The notes: generated by a model from the sequence alone, not told the origin. A stretch of DNA of 40,347 bases from an uncultured Eggerthellaceae bacterium (GCA_904420215.1 CAJFUR010000111.1:1-40347), one strand, 5' to 3'. Positions 1-7,889 are shown, numbered from the stretch's first letter. Translations and numbers: made by a program.

Positions 1-816
1 GGTGGTGAACTCGGGGTTGTGGTAGGGGTCCATGCCCTCGTTGCGGAACTGGCGCCCGATCTCGAACACCTTCTCGAAGCCGCCCACCAGCAGGCGCTTC
101 AGGTGTAGCTCGGTGGCAATGCGCAGGTAGAAGTCCCTGTCGAGCGCGTTGTGGTGCGTGACGAACGGGCGCGCGTTCGCGCCGCCCAGAATGGGGTGCA
201 GGATGGGCGTCTCCACCTCGTAGAAGCCCTGATCCTCCATGTAGCGGCGGATGGCGGAGACGATTTTGAAGCGCTTCTCGAACACGCCGCGCACCTCGGG
301 ATTCATCACCAGGTCCACGTAGCGCTGGCGGTAGCGCGTTTCCTTGTCGGCCAGCCCGTGGAACTTCTCCGGCAGGGGACGCAGGCTCTTGCTCAGAAGC
401 TCGAAGCGCTCCACCGCAACCGACAGCTGCCCGCGGCGCGTGCGCATCATGGTGCCGTGCGCGCCAATCCAGTCACCCACGTCCAAGTCCTTCAGCCGCG
501 CGTAGGCGTCTTCGCCAAGCGCATTCACGCGGCAGAACAGCTGGATGGTGCCCGTTGCGTCGCGCAGCTCCAGAAACGCCACCTTGCCCTGGTCGCGCTT
601 GGCCATGACGCGGCCGGCCACCGACACCGCGTCTTCAGTGGACTCCCCGTCTTCCAGATGGCCGTAGGCTCTTTCGAGGTCGCTCACGTGATGCGAATAG
701 GCAAAGGCATGGCCGTAGGGGTCCTCCCCGGCGGCAATGAGCGCCTCGCGCTTGGCGCGGCGCACTGCAATGGGGTCGTCTTCAGCGGCTGGTTGGGTTT
801 CTGTGGTTTCGCTCAT
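1..816 (-). CDS. lysS: Lysyl-tRNA synthetase, class II (N-terminal part; C-terminus outside window)
   Basis: Class II lysyl-tRNA synthetase, which charges tRNA-Lys in the cytoplasm. The visible 272 residues start at ATG 816-814 ([15 protein letters not shown]). They hold the OB-fold anticodon-binding domain (about residues 60-170, [21 protein letters not shown]-like) and the start of the catalytic domain with class II motif 1 and the run [11 protein letters not shown] (motif 2 region). The reading frame stays open to the first base of the window, so the gene is cut by the window edge and not broken. It lies downstream of greA with a 180-base gap that carries a strong hairpin and a dispersed repeat. 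greA-lysS is a common actinobacterial order and the two may still be cotranscribed. The identification is secure. Confidence 0.96.
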   Translation of the reverse strand, partial: MSETTETQPAAEDDPIAVRRAKREALIAAGEDPYGHAFAYSHHVSDLERAYGHLEDGESTEDAVSVAGRVMAKRDQGKVAFLELRDATGTIQLFCRVNALGEDAYARLKDLDVGDWIGAHGTMMRTRRGQLSVAVERFELLSKSLRPLPEKFHGLADKETRYRQRYVDLVMNPEVRGVFEKRFKIVSAIRRYMEDQGFYEVETPILHPILGGANARPFVTHHNALDRDFYLRIATELHLKRLLVGGFEKVFEIGRQFRNEGMDPYHNPEFTT

Positions 817-841
817 GGAAATCCTCGCGGGTCGGCTCGGC

Positions 842-995
842 AAGTCAGCGAGGGCCTGCGCGGCGCGCGCGGCTGGCGCGGAAGGGAGGGCGGGAACGCG
901 CCTTGCACGCAAGCCTTCCCCGAAGAACCAGGCGCGGCGGGGCGCAAGCCCGCAGCGTCGGCGGGTTCCGCCGTTCGTGAGACGGCGGAACCCGC
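842..995 (-). repeat. Dispersed intergenic element, copy 1 (greA/lysS gap)
   Basis: This block shares both ends with the block at 4837-4986. One end has AAGTCAGCGAGGGC (842-855). The other has CCCGCAGCGTCGG (949-961) followed by GTTCCGCCGTTCG and its inverted copy. The roughly 90 bases between are GC-rich and differ in sequence between the copies, but both contain short internal hairpins. In each case the element starts a few bases after the stop codon of a minus-strand gene (greA here, the AICAR formyltransferase there). It could be a structured 3'-UTR element or a miniature mobile repeat. No coding capacity was seen. Confidence 0.6.
961..995 (-). terminator. Strong hairpin just after greA
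   Basis: A perfect 13-bp stem (961-973 GCGGGTTCCGCCG with 983-995) and a 9-base loop lie one base past the greA stop. No T-run follows on the minus strand, so this may protect or process the 3' end, or terminate only partially. lysS follows. Confidence 0.5.
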
Positions 996-996
996 T

Positions 997-1467
997 TTAG
1001 TGCTCGATCTTGATGATGGTCATGGAAATGTCGCGGCCGGTGGGGCCGGTGGCCTCCACGGCATCGCCCTTCTTGTGGCCCAGCAGGGCCGCGCCCACAG
1101 GCGACTCGTTGGAGATCTTGCCGGCCGCCACGTCGCTTTCCGCGCCGCCCACGATGGTGAAGACGCGCTCGCGCCCGCCCATTTCCACCGTAACCGTGGA
1201 GCCGATGTTCACCTTGCTCGAGCGCTTCGGCGTGTTCACCACCGTGGCCTCGGAAAGGATGCGGCTGATCTCGGCAATGCGCGCCTCCATCATGCCCTGC
1301 TCGTTCTTCGCGTCGTCGTATTCGGAGTTCTCCGAGATGTCGCCGAATTCGCGCGCGACCTTGATGCGCTCGCCAATTTCGGCGCGCTTCTCCGTTTCCA
1401 GGAAGTGAAGCTCTTCTTCGAGCTTCTCCTTGCCTTCCTGCGTCAAGATGAAATTGCTGTCTGCCAT
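997..1467 (-). CDS. greA: Transcription elongation factor GreA
   Basis: GreA, 156 aa, the usual length. It binds the secondary channel of RNA polymerase and stimulates cleavage of backtracked transcripts. The N-terminal coiled coil (about 8-75) carries the conserved tip sequence GDISENSEYDDAKNEQ, with the acidic residues D43 and E46 that coordinate the catalytic Mg2+. The C-terminal half (about 80-156) is the FKBP-like domain, including SPVGAALLGHKKGD and the closing ITII strand. The start MADSNFILTQEGKEKLEEEL matches the family's typical N-terminus. It lies between tatA and lysS on the same strand. Confidence 0.97.
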   Translation of the reverse strand: MADSNFILTQEGKEKLEEELHFLETEKRAEIGERIKVAREFGDISENSEYDDAKNEQGMMEARIAEISRILSEATVVNTPKRSSKVNIGSTVTVEMGGRERVFTIVGGAESDVAAGKISNESPVGAALLGHKKGDAVEATGPTGRDISMTIIKIEH

Positions 1468-1640
1468 GTGGACTCACCTGTTCTCGTCAACAAAACGGCA
1501 CGCCCGGACGCGAGCGTGCTGCCATACCCTGCATTGTTCTTGGAGGGCCTTGCCTCGAAGCATGCAAGGCAAGGTACGAAAAAGCGGCATGCGCGACGGA
1601 GCAGCCGTCGTCGCACGCCGCGCATGCATTCGCGAAACGC

Positions 1641-1898
1641 CTATTCGGCTTTCTTCTTCGTGGTGGCCTTCTTGACCGTCTTCTTGACCGGCTTTTCCTC
1701 CTCCACTTCTTCCACCACTTCTTCTTCCTCGTCCTCGGCTTCCTCGACGTCCTTGCCGGCACCCATGCCGTCGCGCAGGTTCTTCACCGTCTTGCCAAGG
1801 GCAGAACCCAGTTTCGGAAGGTTCTTCGGCCCGAAGATGAGCAGGATGACCGCCAGAATGATGAGCAGCTCCGGCACGCCCATACCAAAGATCTTCAT
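1641..1898 (-). CDS. tatA: Sec-independent translocase protein TatA/E
   Basis: An 85-aa pore-forming component of the twin-arginine translocon. A short N-terminal membrane segment (VPELLIILAVILLIFGP, about 8-24) is followed by the diagnostic hinge FGPKNLPKLGSALG and an amphipathic helix to about residue 48. The tail is extremely charged: an acidic block (about 51-68, mostly E/D) and then a lysine-rich end (KKTVKKATTKKKAE). ATG 1898-1896 is chosen over an upstream ATG at 1931 because GGAGG sits at the right distance before it and the family begins right at the membrane helix. No tatC is in the window, and none of the molybdoenzymes here carries a Tat signal. Confidence 0.93.
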   Translation of the reverse strand: MKIFGMGVPELLIILAVILLIFGPKNLPKLGSALGKTVKNLRDGMGAGKDVEEAEDEEEEVVEEVEEEKPVKKTVKKATTKKKAE

Positions 1899-2392
1899 AC
1901 GTTTCCTCCAAGTTTCCGCGTGGAGCCGCATGCGTTTTCGGCCCCATCACACTGACCTTCGAAAGGGTATCACAACCACCGTGCAAAGGGGTATACCTCA
2001 ATAGAAAGAATACATCGCACCCCGCAGGGCGCAGAAAGCGCGCCTGCGGGGTGCAGGAAGGGTGCCGCAGCGGGGCACGGCAGGGATACCCGCAGGGCAC
2101 AGGGCGGCGCCATGGCAGGGTCAGGAAGGGAAGAAGGCCAGGGGAGGCTCGGCGACGGCGGAATGCGAAGAAGGGCGAGACGGCCGCCACGGCGGGACCG
2201 CACGGAGAGACGCGAGCCGCGAGCGCTTCCATGCTCACAGCGCACAGGGCACAGGACAGGCGCCCGAATGCAAAACAGGCCACCGGCTGATTCCCGATGG
2301 CCTGCTGATTCGACTGGTCGGGACTACTTCCCTGTTTGCGAACCCTGAAGCACGCGAACCCCGCACAAGGCAGGGTTCGCGAACTGAATTTC
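1899..2392. other. Gene-free interval between tatA and tRNA-Pro
   Basis: About 490 bases without a convincing gene. The open frames here are GC-bias artefacts with no family resemblance. It holds the hairpin at 2017-2054, a small hairpin directly after the tRNA (2353-2361 with 2373-2381, CGCGAACCC stem), and several imperfect repeats of the word CAGGGCAC/CAGGGATAC between 2080 and 2120. Confidence 0.6.
2017..2054 (-). terminator. Long hairpin between tRNA-Pro and tatA
   Basis: A 12-bp stem (GCACCCCGCAGG 2017-2028 with 2043-2054) extends through a second GCGC/GCGC pairing to a 5-base loop. On the minus strand it is followed within 20 bases by the T-rich run TTCTTTCTATTG, so it probably ends transcription coming from the tRNA side before tatA. 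Confidence 0.5.
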
Positions 2393-2469
2393 TGGTCGGG
2401 TTGACAGGATTTGAACCTGCGACCTCTGCGTCCCGAACGCAGCGCTCTACCAAACTGAGCCACAACCCG
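2393..2469 (-). tRNA. tRNA-Pro (anticodon CGG)
   Basis: Read on the minus strand: acceptor CGGGTTG pairing with CAACCCG, D-arm GCTC...GAGC, anticodon arm CTGCG-TTCGGGA-CGCAG with anticodon CGG, T-arm GCAGGTTCAAATCCTGTC, discriminator A and an encoded CCA. The total is 77 nt. All four arms pair. An extended -10 promoter lies about 28 bases upstream. Confidence 0.96.
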
Positions 2470-2496
2470 CACATGCCGCCTGTGGCAGCGACGGCT

Positions 2497-2524
2497 ATAA
2501 TAGCACAACCTCCCCCAAATCGAA
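2497..2524 (-). promoter_or_regulatory. Promoter of tRNA-Pro
   Basis: Minus strand: extended -10 TGC-TATTAT (hexamer at 2502-2497) with a weak -35 TTCGAT (2524-2519) 16 bases upstream. It is correctly placed for the tRNA 5' end at 2469. Confidence 0.5.
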
Positions 2525-2734
2525 AGAAGAACGCGCAGAATTTCGCAGCACGCGCGAAGGCGGCGCCCCGACACGGCGGGAAGCCGCACGCGCAGGAAAC
2601 GCCCGCGGAACCACTCCTGCGCCGGCGCGACGCCTTCCGCATCCCGGCGCGACACGAAACCGCACACGCGCGGAAAGCGCGCGCAGCCGGCGCGCGCAGC
2701 CCCGCCGTCCGCGCCCCTAGCGCGCGCCCGCAGG

Positions 2735-3178
2735 TCACTCCCCTGCAGCACGCTCCCGCGCGGCGGCGCGTTCGCGCTCCTTTTCCTCCAGGCGGGAAAG
2801 CGGCACGATCTTCACCATCACGCTGCCCTCCGAAACGACGTCGCCCTCGTCGTCGTAGGCCGCAACGGCCCAGAACTGCTTGACGCCGCCCGCGCGCGAA
2901 GGCTCGGTGCGCGCGAGGTCGGCCACGCCGCGCAGCGTGCCCGCGCGCCCCGGCTTGCGGTGCCGCACCTGCACGTCCACGCCGAATGGGCGCTCGCTTG
3001 CCGCATCGAAGCTTTGCGCGGCACCCAGGCTCGCCGCCGTTTCCAGAAGCGCGAGGGTCGCGCCGCCGTGCACGAAGCCGTAGGGCTGCATCACTTCGGG
3101 CGTGACGAGCATGACCGCCTCGGCATGCGTGGGGCCTGCCGAAACCGGCTCTATGTGCAGGGTGTCCGTCAACCCCAT
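2735..3178 (-). CDS. PaaI-family hotdog thioesterase
   Basis: 147 aa, single hotdog domain. The signature is GFVHGGATLALLETAASLGA (about 34-53), in which the HGG turn and following helix carry the catalytic site of PaaI/YbgC-type acyl-CoA thioesterases. Later strands VDVQVRHRKPGRAGTLRG and VKQFWAVAAYDDEGDVVSEGSVMVKI fit the fold. The last 20 residues (EEKERERAAARERAAGE) are an added charged tail. The exact acyl-CoA substrate cannot be read from the sequence. It lies alone downstream of the flippase-like gene on the same strand with a 242-base GC-rich gap in which I see nothing else. Confidence 0.85.
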   Translation of the reverse strand: MGLTDTLHIEPVSAGPTHAEAVMLVTPEVMQPYGFVHGGATLALLETAASLGAAQSFDAASERPFGVDVQVRHRKPGRAGTLRGVADLARTEPSRAGGVKQFWAVAAYDDEGDVVSEGSVMVKIVPLSRLEEKERERAAARERAAGE

Positions 3179-3420
3179 GGCAGCCTCCCGCCGTCTTCTC
3201 CGCCCCGCGCGCAGCCCGCGCTCCCATGCCCCGGCGGACGTGCGTGCCGCGCGGACCGCGCTCCGGCAGCCGACGGCGCCCTCCGTCCGAGTCCGCGCGC
3301 GCCCGCCAGGGCCACACGCTCACCGCAACACGACCCCGGTCGCCGCCCGCCGGGGCTACGCGCTCGCCGCAGCCCGGCCCCGTGCGCCACCTGCGCTTCC
3401 ACGCCCCGCGCGCCGTGCGC

Positions 3421-4539
3421 TCACTCGTCCTTGCGGCAGGGCCGCACGCTTTCCTTCACCTCGTCCAAGCGCTTGGCCGTGCGCTCGACGCCGCGCAGCG
3501 CGTCGCTCTTGCCGTGCGCGCGCACGGTCTTCTTCGCCTCGTGACGAAACGTCTTCGTCGTCTGGATGAGGATGGCCCCCACCAGAAACGGGAACCAGAA
3601 CACGATGCCGCGGTACACCAACGCGATGGCCATGCCGGCCGCGCTCGACACCCCGAACGACGTGAACGCCACCAGCACCGCCGCCTCCACCACGCCCACG
3701 CCCTGCGGCGTGAACGATATCATGGCGAACAGCGTGGCGACCACGTACCCGCAGATCAGCGCTTCGGGATGATACACGCCGAACCCCACGCCCACCAGGC
3801 TGAAGCACGCCAGCTCGCACGACGACGCCACGATGGAGCAGCCGAACGCCTTCGCCGTGGCCTTGGGGTTGTGCGCGATGAGGCCCGCCGCGTCGGAGAA
3901 CGAGCAGACGATGCGGTTGGCCCACGGATCCAAAGGCTCCTTCTTGAAGCGCGCGCGGATGCGGTTGACCAGCCGCTCCACGGGGCGCAGCACCTTCAGC
4001 ACCAGCGCCGGACGCTTGCGTCCCAGCACCAGCACGCCCACCATGGCCGAAACGAGGGCGATGACCAGAAGCCCCAGCAGGAACCACAGGGGCGAAAGCC
4101 CCACCGAGAACGCCAGGATGGCGAACCCCACCAGCATGATGGTGGCGAAACCCGAATCGACGGTGATCTGCATGAGCAGCGCGGCGCTCGTGGCCTTGCC
4201 GGGGTCGATGCCGCGCCGGCGCGCGTCGTCCACCACCAGCGTGGTGCCTGCCAGATTGAGCGAGGGGGCGATGGTGTTCATGAAGAACGTGCCGAACACC
4301 AGCGGCAACGTCGAGCGCGGGTTCATGCGCTCGCCCACTGCCTCGAACGCGAACGAGTAGGCGAAACTCTGCGAGAAGTACTTCCCCAGCTGCGTGCACA
4401 AGGCCGCAACGAGAGGAATGGCCGCGCCCTTCTTCATGGTCTCCACCAATTCGACCAGCTGGTCGCCGCGCAAGAGCACCACCGCCAGCACAATGACGAT
4501 GACAAGGCCGATCAGAAGGTTGCGAATGCTGAACTTCAC
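3421..4539 (-). CDS. YbhN / LPG-synthase transmembrane-domain (flippase-like) protein
   Basis: A 372-aa polytopic membrane protein with about eight hydrophobic segments, the first at residues 8-24. Family features are the block NTIAPSLNLAGTT (about 88-100), QITVDSGFATIML, and the C-terminal FTPQGVGVVEAAVLVAFTSFG (about 283-303) typical of the lysylphosphatidylglycerol synthetase/flippase-like family (UPF0104, YbhN). The soluble synthetase domain of MprF is absent, so only the membrane half is present. The likely role is in lipid or glycolipid movement across the membrane, but the substrate is unknown. The last 45 residues are a basic cytosolic tail. It has its own promoter upstream. Confidence 0.85.
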   Translation of the reverse strand: MKFSIRNLLIGLVIVIVLAVVLLRGDQLVELVETMKKGAAIPLVAALCTQLGKYFSQSFAYSFAFEAVGERMNPRSTLPLVFGTFFMNTIAPSLNLAGTTLVVDDARRRGIDPGKATSAALLMQITVDSGFATIMLVGFAILAFSVGLSPLWFLLGLLVIALVSAMVGVLVLGRKRPALVLKVLRPVERLVNRIRARFKKEPLDPWANRIVCSFSDAAGLIAHNPKATAKAFGCSIVASSCELACFSLVGVGFGVYHPEALICGYVVATLFAMISFTPQGVGVVEAAVLVAFTSFGVSSAAGMAIALVYRGIVFWFPFLVGAILIQTTKTFRHEAKKTVRAHGKSDALRGVERTAKRLDEVKESVRPCRKDE

Positions 4540-4663
4540 CGGGGCAAAAACTCCATCGAATCGCAGGTCTTCACGTATTCTAATTCAGAAGCCGCGCCTT
4601 CGCAGGCCTCTGGGGGCAAAAATCACAGGCGTTGCCGCACTGTAAGAACGCAAAGTGCCCGCT

Positions 4664-4672
4664 AGTATACCA
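4664..4672 (-). promoter_or_regulatory. Extended -10 promoter of the flippase-like gene
   Basis: Minus strand TGG-TATACT (hexamer 4669-4664), an extended -10, 125 bases before the start codon. No good -35 hexamer is present. Confidence 0.4.
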
Positions 4673-4778
4673 CGGGCCGCCCCTGCAAACGCAGGATGCG
4701 GCCCGAGTTGGAGCCAATGGGCAGCCGAACGACGCGCACCGGCTGGATGGGAGCGCCGCAGGCCGGGCAGCCCCACGT

Positions 4779-4820
4779 CACAGGTTGAAAAGCATTTGCC
4801 ACAGGTTGAAAACCATCTGT
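4779..4820. repeat. Two 21-bp direct repeats plus a degenerate third
   Basis: CACAGGTTGAAAAGCATTTGC (4779-4799) followed directly by CACAGGTTGAAAACCATCTGT (4800-4820), then a decayed unit starting CGCAGGCTGG. The units share the word CACAGGTTGAAAA. They lie about 110 bases upstream of the flippase-like promoter. Confidence 0.7.
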
Positions 4821-4836
4821 CGCAGGCTGGCGTAGT

Positions 4837-4986
4837 AAGTCAGCGAGGGCGCCTCTGGCGAGTGCGATTGGAGCGAAAACCCGAGGAAGCGCACTTCGGT
4901 GCGCGACGAGGGCTTGGAGCGCCAAGCGCGCCGCCAGAGGGGCCCGCAGCGTCGGGCGGTTCCGCCGTTCGTAGAACGGCGGAACC
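4837..4986 (-). repeat. Dispersed intergenic element, copy 2
   Basis: This is the partner of 842-995. It starts with the same AAGTCAGCGAGGGC (4837-4850) and ends with GCCCGCAGCGTCGG plus the GTTCCGCCGTTC inverted repeat. Inside it, GCCTCTGGCG near 4851 pairs with CGCCAGAGG near 4932, and GCGCAC-TTCG-GTGCGC forms a tight tetraloop hairpin, so the element could fold as one branched RNA when read from the minus strand. Confidence 0.6.
4958..4986 (-). terminator. Hairpin after the AICAR formyltransferase gene
   Basis: A perfect 13-bp stem (GGTTCCGCCGTTC 4958-4970 with 4974-4986) and a 3-base loop lie 4 bases past the stop codon. It lacks a T-run. It probably defines the 3' end of the purine transcript. 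Confidence 0.55.
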
Positions 4987-4990
4987 TACC

Positions 4991-6169
4991 CTAGTGATGG
5001 AACAGGCGCATGCCGGTGAAGGCCATGGCCATGTTATAGCGGTTCGCGGTTTCTATCACGTGGTCGTCGCGGATGGAGCCGCCGGGCTGCACGATGTATT
5101 CCGCGCCCGATTTGCGTGCGCGCTCCACGTTGTCGCCGAAGGGGAAGAACGCGTCCGAACCCACGGTCACGCCGGCCATGCGGGCAATCCATTCCTTCTT
5201 TTCCTCACTGGTCAGCGGTTCGGGGCGCACGGCGAACACCTGCTGCCACTCGCCGTCGCGCAGCACGTCTTCCCACTCGTCGGAAATGTACACGTCGATG
5301 GCGTTGTCGCGGTTCGGCCGGCGGATGCCCTCCACGAACTGCAGGCCCAGCACCTTGGGATGCTGGCGCAGCCACCAGTTGTCGGCCTTGTTGCCCGCCA
5401 GGCGCGTGCAGTGGATGCGGCTCTGCTGGCCCGCGCCCACGCCGATGGTCTGGCCGCCCTTCACGTAGCACACCGAGTTCGACTGGGTGTATTTCAGCGT
5501 GATGAGCGCCACCAGCATGTCGGTCTTCGCGCTTTCGGGAATGTCCTTGTTCTCGGTCACCACGTTTTCCAGCAGCGCCCCGTCTATCTTGAAGTTGTTG
5601 CGCCCCTGCTCGAACGTGACGCCGAACACGTCTTTCAACTCGGTTTCGGCCGGCACGTATGCCGGGTCTATCCGCACGACGTTGTATTTGCCGCCCTTCT
5701 TGGTCTTCAGGATCTCCAGCGCCTCGTCGGTGTAGCCCGGCGCGATGATGCCGTCCGACACCTCCGCCTTCAGATAGCGCGCCACGTCGGCGTCGCACGT
5801 GTCGGAAAGCGCCGCCCAGTCGCCATACGAGCACAGGCGGTCGGCGCCGCGCGCGCGGATGTAGGCGCACGCGATGGGGCTCGGGTCTCCCTCGCCCTCC
5901 ACGAAGTACATCTGGCGGTCCACCTGCGCAAGCGGGTGTCCCACCGCAGCGCCTGCGGGCGACACGTGCTTGAACGAGGCGGCCGCCGGCAGCCCCGTGG
6001 CCGCTTTCAGCTCGCGGGCCAGCTGCCAGGAATTGAGGGCGTCCAGGAAGTTGATGTAGCCGGGCTTGCCGTTCAGCACCTCGATGGGCAAATCGGAGCC
6101 GTCCTTCATGAAGATGCGCGACGGCTTCTGGTTCGGGTTGCACCCGTACTTGAGTTCCAGTTCGTTCAC
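4991..6169 (-). CDS. purH: Stand-alone AICAR formyltransferase (PurH without the cyclohydrolase domain)
   Basis: 392 aa. It transfers a formyl group from 10-formyl-THF to AICAR to give FAICAR, the penultimate purine step. Characteristic runs are LKYGCNPNQKPSR (residues 6-18), AASFKHVSPAGAAVG (the KH catalytic motif), TQSNSVCYVKGGQTIGVGAGQQSRIHC and SDAFFPFGDNV. The N-terminal MGS-like IMP cyclohydrolase domain of normal bifunctional PurH (about 190 aa) is absent. The preceding gene (13-base gap) supplies that activity as a PurO-type enzyme. It is the last gene of the cluster and is followed by a strong hairpin. Confidence 0.93.
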   Translation of the reverse strand: MNELELKYGCNPNQKPSRIFMKDGSDLPIEVLNGKPGYINFLDALNSWQLARELKAATGLPAAASFKHVSPAGAAVGHPLAQVDRQMYFVEGEGDPSPIACAYIRARGADRLCSYGDWAALSDTCDADVARYLKAEVSDGIIAPGYTDEALEILKTKKGGKYNVVRIDPAYVPAETELKDVFGVTFEQGRNNFKIDGALLENVVTENKDIPESAKTDMLVALITLKYTQSNSVCYVKGGQTIGVGAGQQSRIHCTRLAGNKADNWWLRQHPKVLGLQFVEGIRRPNRDNAIDVYISDEWEDVLRDGEWQQVFAVRPEPLTSEEKKEWIARMAGVTVGSDAFFPFGDNVERARKSGAEYIVQPGGSIRDDHVIETANRYNMAMAFTGMRLFHH

Positions 6170-6182
6170 GTGAGTTCGCTCC

Positions 6183-6818
6183 TTAATCGCCCAGGTTCTT
6201 GTTGTACAGGGTCACCTTGCCGGCCACGTTGGCATACAGCGACACCTTGTTTTCGGGGTTCAAGGCCGCCCACACCTCGTCGGGTTCGGGCAGCGAAACC
6301 TCCACCGGCTCGCCGGCAAAGGTGGGCAGCGGGTTCCCGTCGCCCTGATAGGTGCTGATGAAGTAGCCCACGCCGGCATCCGCGCCCTCGTAGGCGAAGA
6401 ACTCGCGCAGGCAGCGGCCGTTTTCCTGATGCTTCAGGATGGAAAGCTCGAAGGAGCCGTCCGGGTTCACCACCGCCGATATGCGCGGCGTGAAGTTGGG
6501 GGCGTCGGGCTCGAACTCGCGCGCCATGCAGCCCGCGCGGAAGTCGCCCGCCTCCACGATGGTGTCGGTCTGGTCGCCGTTCGTGACCACCAGCGCGTCG
6601 CCCATCGTGCGCACCGGGTGGTAGATGATGAGGCTGGGGTCTTCCAGCAGGGCCGGGTCGTGGGCTTCGGTGCGGATGCCGTCGTCGGTTTCCACGAACA
6701 CGCGGTTGCGGCTGTTCTGGCTGCGGCCCATGATGAAGTAGTACACGCGGTCGCATCCCACCACGATGCCGCGACCCGGATACGGGTTGCTTTCCAGCAG
6801 TTCAACGAGATTCCGCAT
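6183..6818 (-). CDS. purO: IMP cyclohydrolase, PurO type
   Basis: 211 aa. It closes the purine ring: FAICAR to IMP. The sequence matches the IMP_cyclohyd (PurO) family first known from archaea: GRGIVVGCDRVYYFIMGRSQNSRNR-type N-terminus, DALVVTNGDQTDTI, NFTPRISAVVNPDGSFEL, and GYFISTYQGDGNPLPTFAGEP. It is unrelated to the PurH cyclohydrolase domain. Its place directly before the truncated AICAR formyltransferase makes the functional pairing convincing. The start ATG 6818 is preceded by GGAAAG. The family assignment rests on recalled motifs. Confidence 0.85.
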   Translation of the reverse strand: MRNLVELLESNPYPGRGIVVGCDRVYYFIMGRSQNSRNRVFVETDDGIRTEAHDPALLEDPSLIIYHPVRTMGDALVVTNGDQTDTIVEAGDFRAGCMAREFEPDAPNFTPRISAVVNPDGSFELSILKHQENGRCLREFFAYEGADAGVGYFISTYQGDGNPLPTFAGEPVEVSLPEPDEVWAALNPENKVSLYANVAGKVTLYNKNLGD

Positions 6819-6899
6819 CGGCGCTTTCCTTTCGTCGTGTTCCTTCGCCGTGTCCCCGGCCCGTCGCCCTTCGGCGCGCCGCCGCGCGCGGCAGGCGCC

Positions 6900-7889
6900 C
6901 TACCGGCCCAGGCTCTTTTCGTGGCGCTCGCGCGCTTCTTCACTGTAGCGCTGTCGATAGCGCACGTCCACCAGTTCGCCGACGATGGCTATCGCCAGTT
7001 CGGCGGGCGTCTTGGCGCCGAACTTCAAGCCGATGGGGCGCTTGACGCGCGCCCAGTCGCCCTCGGTGGCCCCGGCGGCCAGCACCAGTTCGCGCACGCG
7101 GTCGTTCTTGCCGGCGCAGCCCATCATGCCCACGTAGTGCACGTGGTGCTTCGTGGCCCACACACACCCTTCGGGGTCGAACATGTGCCCGCGCGTGAGC
7201 ACGCACACGTAGTCTTCCGGCGCGGCGGCGTGCTCCGCAAGCGCGTCGAAGTTGCCGCCCGGAAGGACGATGCGGCGGGCGCGGGGGAAGCGGGCCTCGC
7301 TCACGTAGGCGGGGTCGTAGTCCACCACGGTCACGTCGAAGCCCACGTGGTCGGCGAGCGCCGCCACTTCGCTGGCCGCGTCGGATGCGCCCAGAAGCCA
7401 CACCCTCACCTGGTCGAACAAAGGCACGCTCAGCCACGTGAGGCCCTCGAACTGCTCGTTGTGCATGGAAGGGCCGCGCGTGACGTCCTTCATTTGGAAC
7501 ACGTCGCGCGGGCTGGGTTCGCGCGAGGCGACGATCTCCTTCGCGTCGTTGCAGAAGAACACGAGCGGCTGCCCGTCGGCCGAACCAGCATCGCCGTATT
7601 TCTTCGTCACTTCGTTGTCGGTGTTGCGCTGCGCCTCGTCCGCATCGTAGACCACCTTGAAGCCCAGCCATGCCAGATCACCCTCGTCGATGGCGCGCAG
7701 CGCGCGTTCGAACGTGGCGGCGTCGGCTTCGGTCAGGCTCGCGGCAACCGCGTCCAGATACGCCGGGTCCACATGCTGGTTTCCTTCGAGCGCTTCAGCC
7801 GAGAAGCAGGGGAAGTCCTCCACGCCCAGCGTGGGCGTGCGCCCCGCCCTCAAGTCTTCCACGATCCCCTCAAGCACGCTTCGATCCAT
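6900..7889 (-). CDS. XdhC/CoxI-family protein
   Basis: 329 aa from ATG 7889, which is preceded by AGGTGG; an upstream in-frame ATG at 8015 lacks a site. The C-terminal half has the Rossmann-type XdhC domain: VWLLGASDAASEVAALADHVGFDVTVVDYD, then RGHMFDPEGCVWATKHHVHYVGMMGCAGKNDRV and IGLKFGAKTPAELAIAIVGELV. XdhC proteins bind molybdenum cofactor and hand the sulfurated form to xanthine dehydrogenase-type enzymes. No such hydroxylase is in the window. Its place between purN and purO suggests a purine-catabolism link. A role with the bis-MGD enzymes 8 kb away is not supported by family knowledge, which assigns that job to FdhD-like proteins. Confidence 0.85.
   Translation of the reverse strand: MDRSVLEGIVEDLRAGRTPTLGVEDFPCFSAEALEGNQHVDPAYLDAVAASLTEADAATFERALRAIDEGDLAWLGFKVVYDADEAQRNTDNEVTKKYGDAGSADGQPLVFFCNDAKEIVASREPSPRDVFQMKDVTRGPSMHNEQFEGLTWLSVPLFDQVRVWLLGASDAASEVAALADHVGFDVTVVDYDPAYVSEARFPRARRIVLPGGNFDALAEHAAAPEDYVCVLTRGHMFDPEGCVWATKHHVHYVGMMGCAGKNDRVRELVLAAGATEGDWARVKRPIGLKFGAKTPAELAIAIVGELVDVRYRQRYSEEARERHEKSLGR

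Larger units (their letters stand above)
4540..4990. other. Gene-free interval with promoter, short direct repeats and dispersed element
   Basis: About 450 bases with no gene. In order on the plus strand it contains the promoter of the flippase-like gene (minus strand), two 21-bp direct repeats (4779-4820), the second copy of the dispersed element (4837-4986) and the hairpin after the AICAR formyltransferase gene. Confidence 0.7.

Noticed and set aside
151-2004. A 617-codon plus-strand frame across lysS, greA and tatA
   Set aside because: It is antisense to three clear genes and has no family resemblance. The same applies to long plus-strand frames opposite the purine genes and the molybdoenzymes.
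4779-4820. Possible CRISPR array
   Set aside because: Only two adjacent 21-mers without spacers, and no cas gene in the window.
6900-7889. XdhC-like protein as the maturation factor of the molybdoenzyme island
   Set aside because: XdhC serves xanthine dehydrogenase-type cofactors, the island enzymes are bis-MGD type, and the gene sits 8 kb away in the purine cluster.
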